Source: Clostridia bacterium
GTDB taxonomy: Bacteria > Bacillota > Clostridia > Christensenellales > Borkfalkiaceae
Direction of reading: 5' to 3'
DNA length: 64,000 nt
NCBI GenBank assembly: GCA_017504165.1
Contig: JAFVRR010000011.1
Span: 186,001 to 250,000, forward strand
The notes below the pieces were generated by a model, which ran no database searches, had not been told where the DNA came from, and saw only the letters and a program-made list of their open reading frames with translations. The stretch's first letter is position 1; the number at the start of each line of letters is the position of its first letter. Positions 25,630 to 33,334 of the stretch are shown here, piece after piece. The position numbers and the translations under genes were made by a program.

Positions 25630-26265
25630 ATGAAAAAATTTAAAGTTTATATTGTGTTTAGTATTATATTTATTTTTATTATAAATATGCTAATGACAGG
25701 TTGTGCTCCTGAAGAAGAGATTAAAATAAAGAAAATTAACAATTTTTACAAAACTAATTACAAATGTGAAATTGATGATAAAATAACTATTGAAACAACT
25801 ATTAGTGGAGATAATATTCAGTTTTCAGATATAAGTTTACATTTGTCTGACAAAACAGCATTTGACGTTGATTATAATATTGTTGAAGGTTATGTATATT
25901 ATACTTTTACGGTTGTTTTTATTGCTAAAAAATCTGGAAAATATAATTTTTATATTTCAAATTTGGATAACAGCATAAGTTCTAATACTGTAAATATAGA
26001 GGTATTAGAAAATCCTAATCAAGAAGATAATTCACCTAGTCAAAACGAGCCAAATCAACCAAGCAACCCCGAACCTGATAGTTCAGAAAAAACGGAAACA
26101 AAACCTACGCCTAATACCCCTTCTGAAACTAGCATAATAGTTTATACAACTCCAACAGGTAAAAAGTATCATTATAATAAAAGTTGTGCTGGTAAAAATG
26201 CTATACAATCAACAAAAGAAAAGGCAGTTAATATAGGGTTAACTCCTTGCAAAAAATGTTGCTAA
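25630..26265 (+). CDS. Secreted lipoprotein with C-terminal Cys-rich (Ada-like) motif
   Basis: 211 residues. A signal with lipobox LMTGC (Cys about residue 25) is followed by a beta-sandwich-like region (about 30-135) and a Pro/Asn/Glu-rich linker (NPNQEDNSPSQNEPNQPSNPEP). The short C-terminal module runs VYTTPTGKKYHYNKSCAGKN...TPCKKCC. That module (tG-kYH-x-CxxL/K ... TPCxxC) recurs at the ends of many secreted Firmicute and phage proteins and is thought to bind a metal. Function unknown. SD AGGTG precedes the start. Codon use is unlike the surrounding housekeeping genes, and it lies in the accessory island next to an XRE gene. Confidence 0.7.
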   Translation: MKKFKVYIVFSIIFIFIINMLMTGCAPEEEIKIKKINNFYKTNYKCEIDDKITIETTISGDNIQFSDISLHLSDKTAFDVDYNIVEGYVYYTFTVVFIAKKSGKYNFYISNLDNSISSNTVNIEVLENPNQEDNSPSQNEPNQPSNPEPDSSEKTETKPTPNTPSETSIIVYTTPTGKKYHYNKSCAGKNAIQSTKEKAVNIGLTPCKKCC

Positions 26266-26270
26266 TTAAA

Positions 26271-26300
26271 AAACCTTATTGCGAATTGCAATAAGGTTTT
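26271..26300. terminator. Bidirectional terminator between lipoprotein gene and typA
   Basis: Long stem AACCTTATTGC / GCAATAAGGTT around a GAATT loop, A-rich on the left and T-rich on the right. It serves both convergent genes. Confidence 0.85.
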
Positions 26301-26303
26301 GTT

Positions 26304-28121
26304 TTACTTTTTATTTTTAGCCCATTGTTTCATACGCAAATCTTTAGATAAAATCTTTTTACGTAATCTAATTGACTCTGGCGTAACTTCAAGTAGTTCG
26401 TCGTCCGCAATAAATTCCATGCATTGCTCTAAACTCATAATTGTTGGGGGAACAAGTTTTAACGAATCGTCACTTCCGCTTGCACGGTTGTTTGTTAAGT
26501 GTTTTGTTTTGCAAACGTTAACGACTAAATCGTCTTCACGCGAGTTAACGCCTACAATCATACCTTCGTAAACAGGAAGACCAGGGGAAACGAAAAGGGT
26601 AGTTCTCTCTTGAGCGTTAAATAAGCCGTATTGGCTAGTAACGCCTGCCTCAAAGCAAACGAGCGAACCGCGGTTTCTCTCTTGAATGTCGCCTTTATAT
26701 TCTTCGTAGCCTGCAAAAATCGACGCCATAGTTCCAAAACCTTTAGTGTCGGTTAAAAGTTCGTTTCTATAACCGATTAAGCATCTAGCAGGAATTTTAA
26801 AGGTGAGTTTTGTTTCGCCTAAATCGTCCGCGTCCATATTAAGAAGTTCGCCTTTTCTTTCGCCAAGTTTATTCATAACTGCGCCAACGTATTCGCTTGG
26901 TACTTCAACGACAAGTTCTTCCATAGGCTCACAGCATTTGCCGTTAATTTCTTTAAAGATAACTTTTGGTCTAGAAACTTGGAATTCGTATCCTTCACGG
27001 CGCATATTTTCTATCAATATAGAAAGGTGTAATTCGCCACGACCGAATACTTTAAAAGTGTCTGCGCTATCAGTTTCTTCAACGCGCATTGATACGTTAG
27101 TTTCAACTTCTTTAAAAAGTCTTGCCCTAAGGTGGCGTGATGTTACGTATTTGCCTTCTTTACCGGCAAAAGGGGAGTTGTTTACCATAAACATCATACT
27201 AATAGTAGGCTCGTCAATGGCAACGAAAGGAAGTGGTTCAACGCAGTCGTTAGAACAAAGCGTTTCGCCAATATTTATGTTTTCAATGCCCGATACGGCT
27301 ATAATGTCACCAATAGAACCACTTTCAACTTCAACCCTTTTAAGACCTTCAAATTGATAAAGTTTACCAATTTTAGCATTAGAAGTTTTGCCGTCGGTAT
27401 GGCAAACGGTTAAACTTTGCGCGTCTTTAATTTTACCGCGAATAATTCTACCAACGCCAATTCTACCAACGTATTCGTCATAATCTATATTACAAATAAT
27501 TGTTTGAAGTCCGCCGTCTTCGTCGCCAACAGGGGCAGGTACTTCGCTAATAATAGTGTCAAGAAGGGCGGAAATGTCCGCTTTAGGCGTAGTGTCCATA
27601 CTAGCCCAACCGTTTTTAGCGGATGCGTATACCGTTTTAAAGTCAAGTTGGTCGTCGTTTGCGCCAAGTTCTATGAAAAGTTCTATAATACCGTCCATAG
27701 TCTTGTCAAGGTCACCGCCTTTATCTATCTTATTTATAACGACGATAGGTTTTTTGTTAAGGTTAAGTGCCTTTTTTAAAACGTATCTAGTTTGAGGCAT
27801 ACAACCTTCAACCGCGTCAACAAGTAAAATAACGCCGTCTACCATAGATAAAATACGTTCAACTTCACCGCCAAAGTCGGCGTGGCCTGGAGTATCGATA
27901 ATGTTGATTTTAGTGCCTTTATAATGAACTGCGGTGTTTTTGGCTAAAATTGTAATTCCGCGTTCGCGCTCTAAATCGTTATTATCCATAACTCTGTCTT
28001 CAACGACTTCGTTAGATCTAAAAATTCCGTTTTGTTTAAGTAATGCGTCGACAAGGGTAGTTTTACCATGGTCAACGTGAGCAATAATTGCAACGTTTCT
28101 AATATTTTCACGAGTATTCAT
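26304..28121 (-). CDS. typA: Translational GTPase TypA/BipA
   Basis: 605 residues, the family length. The ribosome-associated GTPase acts in stress and low-temperature ribosome assembly. The P-loop is [15 protein letters not shown] (14-28), followed by switch ERGITI, G3 [12 protein letters not shown] and G4 NKIDK; the domain II, III and V motifs and the BipA-specific C-terminal domain follow ([29 protein letters not shown] [11 protein letters not shown]). On the minus strand TTGACT-17-TAAAAT lies at 28159-28131, so transcription starts only 2-3 nt before the ATG and no SD is present: a near-leaderless gene. Confidence 0.97.
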   Translation of the reverse strand: MNTRENIRNVAIIAHVDHGKTTLVDALLKQNGIFRSNEVVEDRVMDNNDLERERGITILAKNTAVHYKGTKINIIDTPGHADFGGEVERILSMVDGVILLVDAVEGCMPQTRYVLKKALNLNKKPIVVINKIDKGGDLDKTMDGIIELFIELGANDDQLDFKTVYASAKNGWASMDTTPKADISALLDTIISEVPAPVGDEDGGLQTIICNIDYDEYVGRIGVGRIIRGKIKDAQSLTVCHTDGKTSNAKIGKLYQFEGLKRVEVESGSIGDIIAVSGIENINIGETLCSNDCVEPLPFVAIDEPTISMMFMVNNSPFAGKEGKYVTSRHLRARLFKEVETNVSMRVEETDSADTFKVFGRGELHLSILIENMRREGYEFQVSRPKVIFKEINGKCCEPMEELVVEVPSEYVGAVMNKLGERKGELLNMDADDLGETKLTFKIPARCLIGYRNELLTDTKGFGTMASIFAGYEEYKGDIQERNRGSLVCFEAGVTSQYGLFNAQERTTLFVSPGLPVYEGMIVGVNSREDDLVVNVCKTKHLTNNRASGSDDSLKLVPPTIMSLEQCMEFIADDELLEVTPESIRLRKKILSKDLRMKQWAKNKK

Positions 28122-28130
28122 AACGTATGT

Positions 28131-28159
28131 ATTTTAATATTTAATATTAAAAAAGTCAA
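28131..28159 (-). promoter_or_regulatory. Promoter of typA
   Basis: Minus strand TTGACT (28159-28154), 17 bp, TAAAAT (28136-28131). Only 9 nt separate the -10 from the typA ATG. Confidence 0.65.
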
Positions 28160-28227
28160 TTAAATAAAGGGGAGTAAAAATATTTGCAAAAAATTTTAAT
28201 AATATTCAAAAAAGTATGTATATTTGC

Positions 28228-28256
28228 TTGATTTATTTTATAAAACTTGTTATAAT
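28228..28256 (+). promoter_or_regulatory. Promoter of riboswitch-symporter transcript
   Basis: TTGATT (28228-28233), 17 bp, TATAAT (28251-28256). Transcription would begin just before the glycine riboswitch. Confidence 0.75.
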
Positions 28257-28264
28257 CTAGAAAA

Positions 28265-28395
28265 TTAATAGTCAATTGAAGTTTGCGGAAGGTTTTCGAC
28301 CGTGAATTGATGACACTCTGGAGAATCTCACGTAGGTGAGTGCCGAAGGTGCAAAGGGTTATCGCCCCGAATCTCTCAGGCAAAAGGACAGTGTG
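28265..28395 (+). promoter_or_regulatory. Glycine riboswitch, single aptamer with 5' ghost stem
   Basis: The conserved glycine-aptamer core is unmistakable: CTCTGGAGA, GTGCCGAAGGTGCAAAGG, and CTCTCAGGCAAAAGGACAG. The P1 stem pairs ACACT (28313-28317) with AGTGT (28390-28394). Only one full aptamer is present. Upstream, 28272-28311 forms a small stem (CAATT with AATTG around a GG/CC helix), like the ghost aptamer that caps singlet glycine riboswitches. A terminator follows at 28450 and then the symporter gene, so control is by transcription attenuation. Whether glycine turns the gene on or off cannot be decided by eye. Confidence 0.93.
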
Positions 28396-28449
28396 AATTA
28401 TATTTTATTTTATATTATAATATAGATATAGTGTAAAATATTTTTAGTT

Positions 28450-28486
28450 CGGGGTTCTCTTACGAAGTGTAAGAACTCCGTTTTTT
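28450..28486 (+). terminator. Riboswitch expression-platform terminator
   Basis: CGGGGTTCTCTTAC (28450-28463) pairs with GTAAGAACTCCG (28469-28480) with a two-base bulge, followed by six T. It lies between the aptamer and the symporter start. Confidence 0.85.
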
Positions 28487-28527
28487 ATTTGTTTAAAAAA
28501 AATTTTTTATATAAAGGAGAGTAAATT

Positions 28528-29988
28528 ATGTGGGCAAATATTGAAGCAGCATTGCTTAAATTCTTTGCGGATTTTAACTCGTATTTTTCGGGTTACTTTC
28601 TTGTAATTTTACTTGTAGGTGTAGGCGTTTACTTTACGGTTAAAACAAAGTTCGTTCAAATTCGTTACTTTGGTCAAGGTGCTAAACAAGTGTTTGGCAA
28701 CATTAAACTTGTAGGTGACAAACAAAAGAATGGTATGAGTTCATTCCAAGCATTTGCAACTGCCGTTGCAGCGCAAGTTGGTACGGGTAACATTATCGGT
28801 GCTACGGGCGCTATTTTAACTGGTGGTCCTGGTGCTATTTTCTGGATGTGGATTATTGCCTTTTTAGGTATGGCAACAATCTATGCCGAAGCAGTTCTTG
28901 CTCAAAAGACTAAAGAAGTTAAAGAAGACGGAACAGTTTTAGGTGGTCCTGTTTATTACATAAAGAAAGCGTTCCCAAATGGTTTTGGTAAATTTCTTAC
29001 TATTTTCTTCGCTGTAGCAACCGTTGTTGCGCTTGGTTTCGTAGGTACTATGGTTCAATCTAACTCTATTGGTGGCGCTGTTTCTAACGCAATTGCAGGC
29101 GAAAACGTTTGGTGGATTAGCCTTATAGTTGGTGTTGTAATTGCTATCGTTGCAGGTTTCGTATTTATCGGTGGCGCTAAGCGTCTTGCGTCGGTTACTG
29201 AAAAACTCGTTCCTATAATGGCATTAATTTATCTAGTAGGCGGTATAATTATTATTTGTTGTAGAATTACATCGTTACCAAGAGCATTCGGTATGATTTT
29301 TGAATATGCTTTTAACCCACAAGCAATCATTGGTGGTGGTATTTGGGGCGCAATCGTTACTGCAATTCAACAAGGTGCTAAACGTGGTCTTTTCTCAAAC
29401 GAAGCAGGTATGGGTTCTACTCCACACGCTCACGCTCAAGCAAACGTTAAAACAGCACACGAACAAGGTTGCTCTGCAATGTTCGGTGTATTCCTTGATA
29501 CTTTCGTAGTTTTAACAATGACTGCTCTTATCGTTATCACAACACTTTACGCTAACGGTAGCGAAAACTCTTTATTATGGACTACAGTTAATAAGTCTAA
29601 CGCTGTTGCAACTGCTTTCTCTGTTGCTTTTGGCGGTGGTAATATTGCAGTAACTATCGGTAATATTTTCGTTGCGGTATGTCTTACTTTCTTTGCGTTC
29701 TCAACAATTTTATCATGGAACTTATTTGGTAAAATTAACTTCCAATACTTATTTAAAGGTAAAGGAACAATCGTTTATACTTTAATTGCATTATTATTCG
29801 TTGTTCTTGGTTCAGTATTCCAAAACGACCTTGTTTGGGAACTTACAGACTTCTTTAACTACTTAATGGTACTTCCTAACGTTATCGGCTTAATTGCTCT
29901 TTCTAAACTTGTTAAAGGGGAAGTTAATAATGCCGACGATATTAAAAAAGGTAAAAAATTATTTAAAGCAGAAGATGCTAATAAATAA
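28528..29988 (+). CDS. Sodium:alanine/glycine symporter family protein
   Basis: 486 residues with about eleven membrane helices, of the AGCS family that couples Na+ to uptake of alanine or glycine. Diagnostic stretches are FQAFATAVAAQVGTGNIIGATGAI, GPGAIFWMWIIAFLGMATIYAEAVLAQKT and GLFSNEAGMGSTPHAHAQA. The gene is controlled by the glycine riboswitch immediately upstream, which makes glycine the likely substrate. SD AAGGAG before the start. A terminator follows at 30005. Confidence 0.95.
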   Translation: MWANIEAALLKFFADFNSYFSGYFLVILLVGVGVYFTVKTKFVQIRYFGQGAKQVFGNIKLVGDKQKNGMSSFQAFATAVAAQVGTGNIIGATGAILTGGPGAIFWMWIIAFLGMATIYAEAVLAQKTKEVKEDGTVLGGPVYYIKKAFPNGFGKFLTIFFAVATVVALGFVGTMVQSNSIGGAVSNAIAGENVWWISLIVGVVIAIVAGFVFIGGAKRLASVTEKLVPIMALIYLVGGIIIICCRITSLPRAFGMIFEYAFNPQAIIGGGIWGAIVTAIQQGAKRGLFSNEAGMGSTPHAHAQANVKTAHEQGCSAMFGVFLDTFVVLTMTALIVITTLYANGSENSLLWTTVNKSNAVATAFSVAFGGGNIAVTIGNIFVAVCLTFFAFSTILSWNLFGKINFQYLFKGKGTIVYTLIALLFVVLGSVFQNDLVWELTDFFNYLMVLPNVIGLIALSKLVKGEVNNADDIKKGKKLFKAEDANK

Positions 29989-30004
29989 TTATAGTAAAAA
30001 TATT

Positions 30005-30038
30005 AAAGACTTTCGCTTATTTTTGCGGAAGTCTTTTT
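30005..30038 (+). terminator. Intrinsic terminator after symporter gene
   Basis: AAAGACTTTCGC (30005-30016) pairs with GCGGAAGTCTTT (30025-30036) with one G-U pair, then T residues. Confidence 0.8.
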
Positions 30039-30193
30039 AAAATACTTAGAAAAATATTAAAATTATATATTAAAAATGGTTGCAATATATTTCTTGATGT
30101 GCTAATATATATAAGTAAGTTTTGAGTTTAGGGCTTACTAAGTATACAGACTGAAAAAAAGTAAAATAATTATAATTTTACTAAAAAAATTGC
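30039..30193. other. Intergenic stretch with unassigned promoter-like and hairpin sequence
   Basis: No gene is seen. TTGCAA (30080-30085), 17 bp, TAATAT (30103-30108) resembles a promoter. A weak stem AGTAAG/CTTACT (30114-30139) follows. AGTAAAAT/ATTTTACT (30160-30182) followed on the minus strand by seven T could stop antisense transcription before the tRNA operon. A short RNA from 30115 is possible but unsupported. Confidence 0.3.
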
Positions 30194-30222
30194 TTGACAA
30201 ACTTTATAAAATATTGTATTAT
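30194..30222 (+). promoter_or_regulatory. Promoter of the tRNA operon
   Basis: TTGACA (30194-30199), 17 bp, TATTAT (30217-30222), about 22 bp before the first tRNA. Confidence 0.8.
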
Positions 30223-30244
30223 AATCAAGCATTCAGTTGAACGG

Positions 30245-30320
30245 CGGGGTGTAGCGCAGTTGGTAGCGCGCGTGGTTTGGGACCATGAAGTCGGGAGTTC
30301 AAGTCTCTTCACCCCGACCA
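30245..30320 (+). tRNA. tRNA-Pro (UGG)
   Basis: Acceptor CGGGGTG pairs with CACCCCG, encoded CCA, anticodon loop TTTGGGA giving TGG. 76 nt. First gene of the cluster. Its U34 is a typical target of TrhP/TrmR. Confidence 0.95.
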
Positions 30321-30331
30321 TTACTTTTCAG

Positions 30332-30408
30332 GGGCCTTTAGCTCAGTTGGTTAGAGCGGTCGGCTCATAACCGATTGGTCCGGGGTTCGAGTCCCTGAAG
30401 GCCCACCA
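30332..30408 (+). tRNA. tRNA with CAU anticodon, probably tRNA-Ile2
   Basis: Acceptor GGGCCTT/AAGGCCC, encoded CCA, anticodon CAT, 77 nt. The body (CCTTTAGCTCAGTTGGTTAG..., CGGCTCATAACCG) resembles the Firmicute tRNA-Ile2 whose C34 is changed to lysidine to read AUA, more than elongator tRNA-Met. Initiator features are absent. Ile2 is preferred, Met(e) not excluded. Confidence 0.85.
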
Positions 30409-30437
30409 TAAAAATTAATAACTAAAAAAATGGGGAT

Positions 30438-30514
30438 GGCCCGGTAGTTCAGTTGGTTAGAACGCCAGCCTGTCACGCTGGAGGTCGACGGTTCGAACCC
30501 GTTCCGGGTCGCCA
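30438..30514 (+). tRNA. tRNA-Asp (GUC)
   Basis: Acceptor GGCCCGG/CCGGGTC, G discriminator, encoded CCA, anticodon loop CTGTCAC giving GTC. 77 nt. Confidence 0.96.
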
Positions 30515-30523
30515 TTTTTTTAT

Positions 30524-30599
30524 GCCTCGGTAGCTCAGTCGGTAGAGCAGGGGACTGAAAATCCCCGTGTCGGTGGTTCGATTCCGCCCCGAGGCACCA
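30524..30599 (+). tRNA. tRNA-Phe (GAA)
   Basis: Acceptor GCCTCGG/CCGAGGC, A discriminator, encoded CCA, anticodon loop CTGAAAA giving GAA. 76 nt. Confidence 0.96.
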
Positions 30600-30612
30600 T
30601 TCAATTTAATAT

Positions 30613-30688
30613 GCTGGCGTAGCTCAACAGGCAGAGCAGCTGACTTGTAATCAGCAGGTTGTGGGTTCGATTCCAATCGCCAGCTCCA
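30613..30688 (+). tRNA. tRNA-Thr (UGU)
   Basis: Acceptor GCTGGCG/CGCCAGC, encoded CCA, anticodon loop CTTGTAA giving TGT. 76 nt. Confidence 0.96.
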
Positions 30689-30691
30689 TAT

Positions 30692-30777
30692 GGGGAGGTT
30701 GCCGAGCGGCCAATGGCAACAGACTGTAAATCTGTCGGTTTTCACCTTCGGTGGTTCGAATCCACCTCTCCCCACCA
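30692..30777 (+). tRNA. tRNA-Tyr (GUA)
   Basis: Class II tRNA of 86 nt with a long variable arm (CGGTTTTCACCTTCG), anticodon loop CTGTAAA giving GTA, acceptor GGGGAGG paired with TCTCCCC, encoded CCA. Only 3 nt separate it from tRNA-Thr. Confidence 0.95.
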
Positions 30778-30778
30778 A

Positions 30779-30811
30779 AAATAACGGTTTCATATGAATC
30801 CGTTATTTTTA
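30779..30811 (+). terminator. Terminator of the tRNA operon
   Basis: AATAACGGTTTCATA / TATGAATCCGTTATT forms a near-continuous hairpin ending in five T. A second hairpin with stem AATGCGAC/GTCGCATT and trailing T lies at 30829-30866. Confidence 0.85.
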
Positions 30812-30916
30812 TTTTATCTGTAATTTTAAAAATGCGACGTAAATTAAAAAAACATGTCGCATTTTTGTATTGTGTTTATTAGTTTTTAATGTTAAAATAT
30901 AAAAAAGAGGTTATTT

Positions 30917-31960
30917 ATGGACATTACTTTAAAAAATGAACAGTTTGAAAAATTTTTAATAGATTATTTTGAAAAAGAAAAGGTTATGGGCAGTATTATA
31001 TTATCTTATCAAGGTAAACCTATTTTTAAAAAACACCTTGGCTATCAAGATATTGAAAACAACGTACCTATATCTGATAAAACCCGCTTTAGGTTTTACT
31101 CTTTAACAAAGCCTTTAGTGGCAACTGGTATTATGCTTTTATATGAAAGGGGAATCGTGGATATTTACGCGCCTTTATATAAAACTTTAGATATTGCTAA
31201 AAATTTAGATAAAAGAATAACCGTACTAGATTTATTGCATCATACTTCAGGTTTACCTGAAATTGCTTCAGCATTAACTTTAAGTTATAACGATACTGTA
31301 AATTTTGATAAAGAAATAAAAAGTTTAGAAGGTCAACCGCTTGATTTTGACCCGTCTACAAAATATTTTTATCGTAACACTAATTACATTTTACTTTCTT
31401 TAATAATTGAAAAATATTCAGATGAAAAGTTAGATAAATTCTTGACTGAAAACGTATTAAAACCGTTAGGTATGGATACGGTTGTGTTTGAGTATAATGA
31501 TACTGAAATACCTAACAAATCGCAAGGGTACGAGTACGATGAAAAGGGTAATTTGATTAAAGGCGAATGGGTTAACATGCATAGAATTTTCGGTGCAGGT
31601 TTTGCCGTTGGTAGAATTTCAGATTTTTATAAATTCTATGAGGCGGTTCGTGAAAAGAAACTTTTAAAAGAAGAAACTTGGAAACTCGTTTTTACTCGCG
31701 CTAAAGCAGGTAGGTTTGGTATCGGTTGTATGGTTTTAAATTATAACGATACTATTTGCTATCAACACACTGGCGGTCATATTGGTTTTAGGAATATTCA
31801 TAGATATTTTCCTAATGAAGATTTTGATATGCTTATGCTTTGCAACGTTGCAAATAATAACGTTAGGGAAGAAGTTTTACGTAAAGCGTATGAAATATAT
31901 TTAGAAAAAGAAGACAATATGAAAAATATTGAAATGGACAAAGGTTTTGCCACAAAATAA
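30917..31960 (+). CDS. Serine hydrolase of the beta-lactamase (class C/penicillin-binding) fold
   Basis: 347 residues with the three signature elements of the PF00144 family: SxxK as SLTK (S62-K65), YxN as YRN (Y152-N154) and a C-terminal HTGG in place of KTG. Members include D-alanyl-D-alanine carboxypeptidases, esterases and peptidases. No signal peptide or membrane segment is evident, so it is probably cytoplasmic and more likely an esterase or peptidase than an antibiotic-resistance enzyme. SD GAGG before the ATG. Monocistronic between the tRNA terminator and the hairpin at 31966. Confidence 0.85.
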   Translation: MDITLKNEQFEKFLIDYFEKEKVMGSIILSYQGKPIFKKHLGYQDIENNVPISDKTRFRFYSLTKPLVATGIMLLYERGIVDIYAPLYKTLDIAKNLDKRITVLDLLHHTSGLPEIASALTLSYNDTVNFDKEIKSLEGQPLDFDPSTKYFYRNTNYILLSLIIEKYSDEKLDKFLTENVLKPLGMDTVVFEYNDTEIPNKSQGYEYDEKGNLIKGEWVNMHRIFGAGFAVGRISDFYKFYEAVREKKLLKEETWKLVFTRAKAGRFGIGCMVLNYNDTICYQHTGGHIGFRNIHRYFPNEDFDMLMLCNVANNNVREEVLRKAYEIYLEKEDNMKNIEMDKGFATK

Positions 31961-31965
31961 AAAAA

Positions 31966-31998
31966 TTGCCGACGAATTACTCGTCGGCAAATTTTTTT
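31966..31998. terminator. Bidirectional terminator
   Basis: TTGCCGACGA (31966-31975) pairs perfectly with TCGTCGGCAA (31981-31990), with A-run left and T-run right, between convergent genes. Confidence 0.9.
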
Positions 31999-32001
31999 AA
32001 A

Positions 32002-32205
32002 TCATTGAGTATCTGGTGGTATAAACGCAACAGATTTTTTATAGCATTTTTCGCACATTTTACGCATTTGTGCCTTTTGTGGCGCTTCAAAAACTTCTTT
32101 TTTGCAAGTTATACAGTTGTATAATGCTTTTTCACCGCACCCCACGAAAGAAAACGCTGAAAAGCAAAGTGTTATCGTTAAAAGTATTGTTAAAACTTTT
32201 TTCAT
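32002..32205 (-). CDS. Small Cys-rich lipoprotein
   Basis: 67 residues. A lipoprotein signal with lipobox FVGC (Cys about residue 23) is followed by a tiny mature part with two cysteine pairs, CITC and CEKC, that look like a zinc-ribbon or rubredoxin-like knuckle (CxxC-x17-CxxC). Function unknown; I do not recognise a named family. SD AAGGAGAAGG lies before the ATG, and a TTTACA-17-TAAAAT promoter is at 32261-32233 on the minus strand. Confidence 0.65.
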   Translation of the reverse strand: MKKVLTILLTITLCFSAFSFVGCGEKALYNCITCKKEVFEAPQKAQMRKMCEKCYKKSVAFIPPDTQ

Positions 32206-32232
32206 ATCCCTTCTCCTTATATTTATATATTT

Positions 32233-32261
32233 ATTTTACTATAGCAGTAATATTTTGTAAA
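32233..32261 (-). promoter_or_regulatory. Promoter of small lipoprotein gene
   Basis: Minus strand TTTACA (32261-32256), 17 bp, TAAAAT (32238-32233). Confidence 0.65.
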
Positions 32262-32351
32262 TTTATATATTTGATAATAAATGGACAAAATTGATATAAA
32301 AGTAATTGACAATAACTTTACAATAAAATTTTAATATTGTGTTTTATCGCA

Positions 32352-32380
32352 TTGCAAAATTTTTTAGTTTGTGATATTAT
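32352..32380 (+). promoter_or_regulatory. Promoter of prmA, leaderless type
   Basis: TTGCAA (32352-32357), 17 bp, TATTAT (32375-32380). The prmA ATG begins 6 nt later, at the expected transcription start itself. Confidence 0.6.
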
Positions 32381-32386
32381 TTTATT

Positions 32387-33334
32387 ATGAAATTTATTGA
32401 ACTTACTATACATACAACTTCAGAGGCGGAAGAACTCGTTTGCGACAAACTTTGGGAGTATACTTCCTACGGCGTTTCAGTATCGAATAAAAACGATGTT
32501 TTAGAACTTATTGAAAAGCGTAGAAATACTTGGGATTATCTTGAAGACGGTGTGACTGAAAATTTAAACTCTAACGTAACGCTAGTAAAATGCTACTTAG
32601 ATTTAGATAAAAAGGAAACTTTAATTCCCGTTATTGAAAAAGAACTGTTTAAGTTAAAAGAAAATGCGAATGGTTTTATTGAGTTTGGCACGTTAGAAAC
32701 CTTTTCTAGAATAGTAGACGGGGACGATTGGATAGATATTTGGCGTAAACACTATCGACCTATGGATATGGGTAAAGTAGTTATTAAGCCAGAGTGGGTT
32801 GATTATACCGCTAAAGAAAATCAAATAGTAGTAACCATTGATAGCAATATGGCTTTCGGTACGGGCGAGCACGAAACAACGTCTATGTGCATAGATTATC
32901 TATCTATTATCGATTTACAAGGCAAAAGCGTTATAGATATCGGTACGGGCTCGGGTATACTTGGTATAACCGCCGTTAAACTTGGCGCTAAAAAAGCCGT
33001 TATGACGGATATTGATGAAGTTGCCGTAAAAACTGCAAAGCACAACGCGGAAATTAACGGCGTAGCGGATAAATGTTTAATCACTTTAGATAATTTATTA
33101 TCGGGTAGCGATAGTGTTGGGGACGTTGTTGTTGCTAATATTACCGCCGATATTTTAATAATTTTATCTAAAGATATTTTATCTCACTTAAAAAGCGAAA
33201 GTAAACTTATTTTAAGTGGTATTTTAAGGGAAAAGGCTAGTGAAGTTATAGAAACTTATCTTCCACTTGGTTTTAAATTGTTAAAGAGTGAAAGTAAGGG
33301 CGAATGGGTTGCTCTTATGATGGAAAAATTATGA
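32387..33334 (+). CDS. prmA: Ribosomal protein L11 methyltransferase
   Basis: 315 residues, the usual PrmA size, methylating L11 with AdoMet. The N-terminal substrate domain (1-115) is followed by IVDGDDWIDIWRKHYRPMDMG, AFGTGEHETTSMC and the SAM site VIDIGTGSGILGITAVKLGA (about 182-201), plus VVANITADIL (NPPY-like position). The start has no SD and lies at the predicted transcription start, so the mRNA is likely leaderless. The last codons overlap mtaB (ATGA). The yqeU (rsmE) gene often found between prmA and mtaB in Firmicutes is missing here. Confidence 0.95.
   Translation: MKFIELTIHTTSEAEELVCDKLWEYTSYGVSVSNKNDVLELIEKRRNTWDYLEDGVTENLNSNVTLVKCYLDLDKKETLIPVIEKELFKLKENANGFIEFGTLETFSRIVDGDDWIDIWRKHYRPMDMGKVVIKPEWVDYTAKENQIVVTIDSNMAFGTGEHETTSMCIDYLSIIDLQGKSVIDIGTGSGILGITAVKLGAKKAVMTDIDEVAVKTAKHNAEINGVADKCLITLDNLLSGSDSVGDVVVANITADILIILSKDILSHLKSESKLILSGILREKASEVIETYLPLGFKLLKSESKGEWVALMMEKL

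Noticed and set aside
27417..27795. Plus-strand reading frames of 79-184 codons within typA
   Set aside because: They are on the complement of a fully convincing TypA gene and have no features of their own.
28156..28383. 75-codon minus-strand reading frame
   Set aside because: It lies on the complement of the glycine riboswitch and has no SD or recognisable sequence.
30473..30793. 106-codon minus-strand reading frame across the tRNA cluster
   Set aside because: It is antisense to four tRNAs; such frames are a known false annotation over tRNA arrays.
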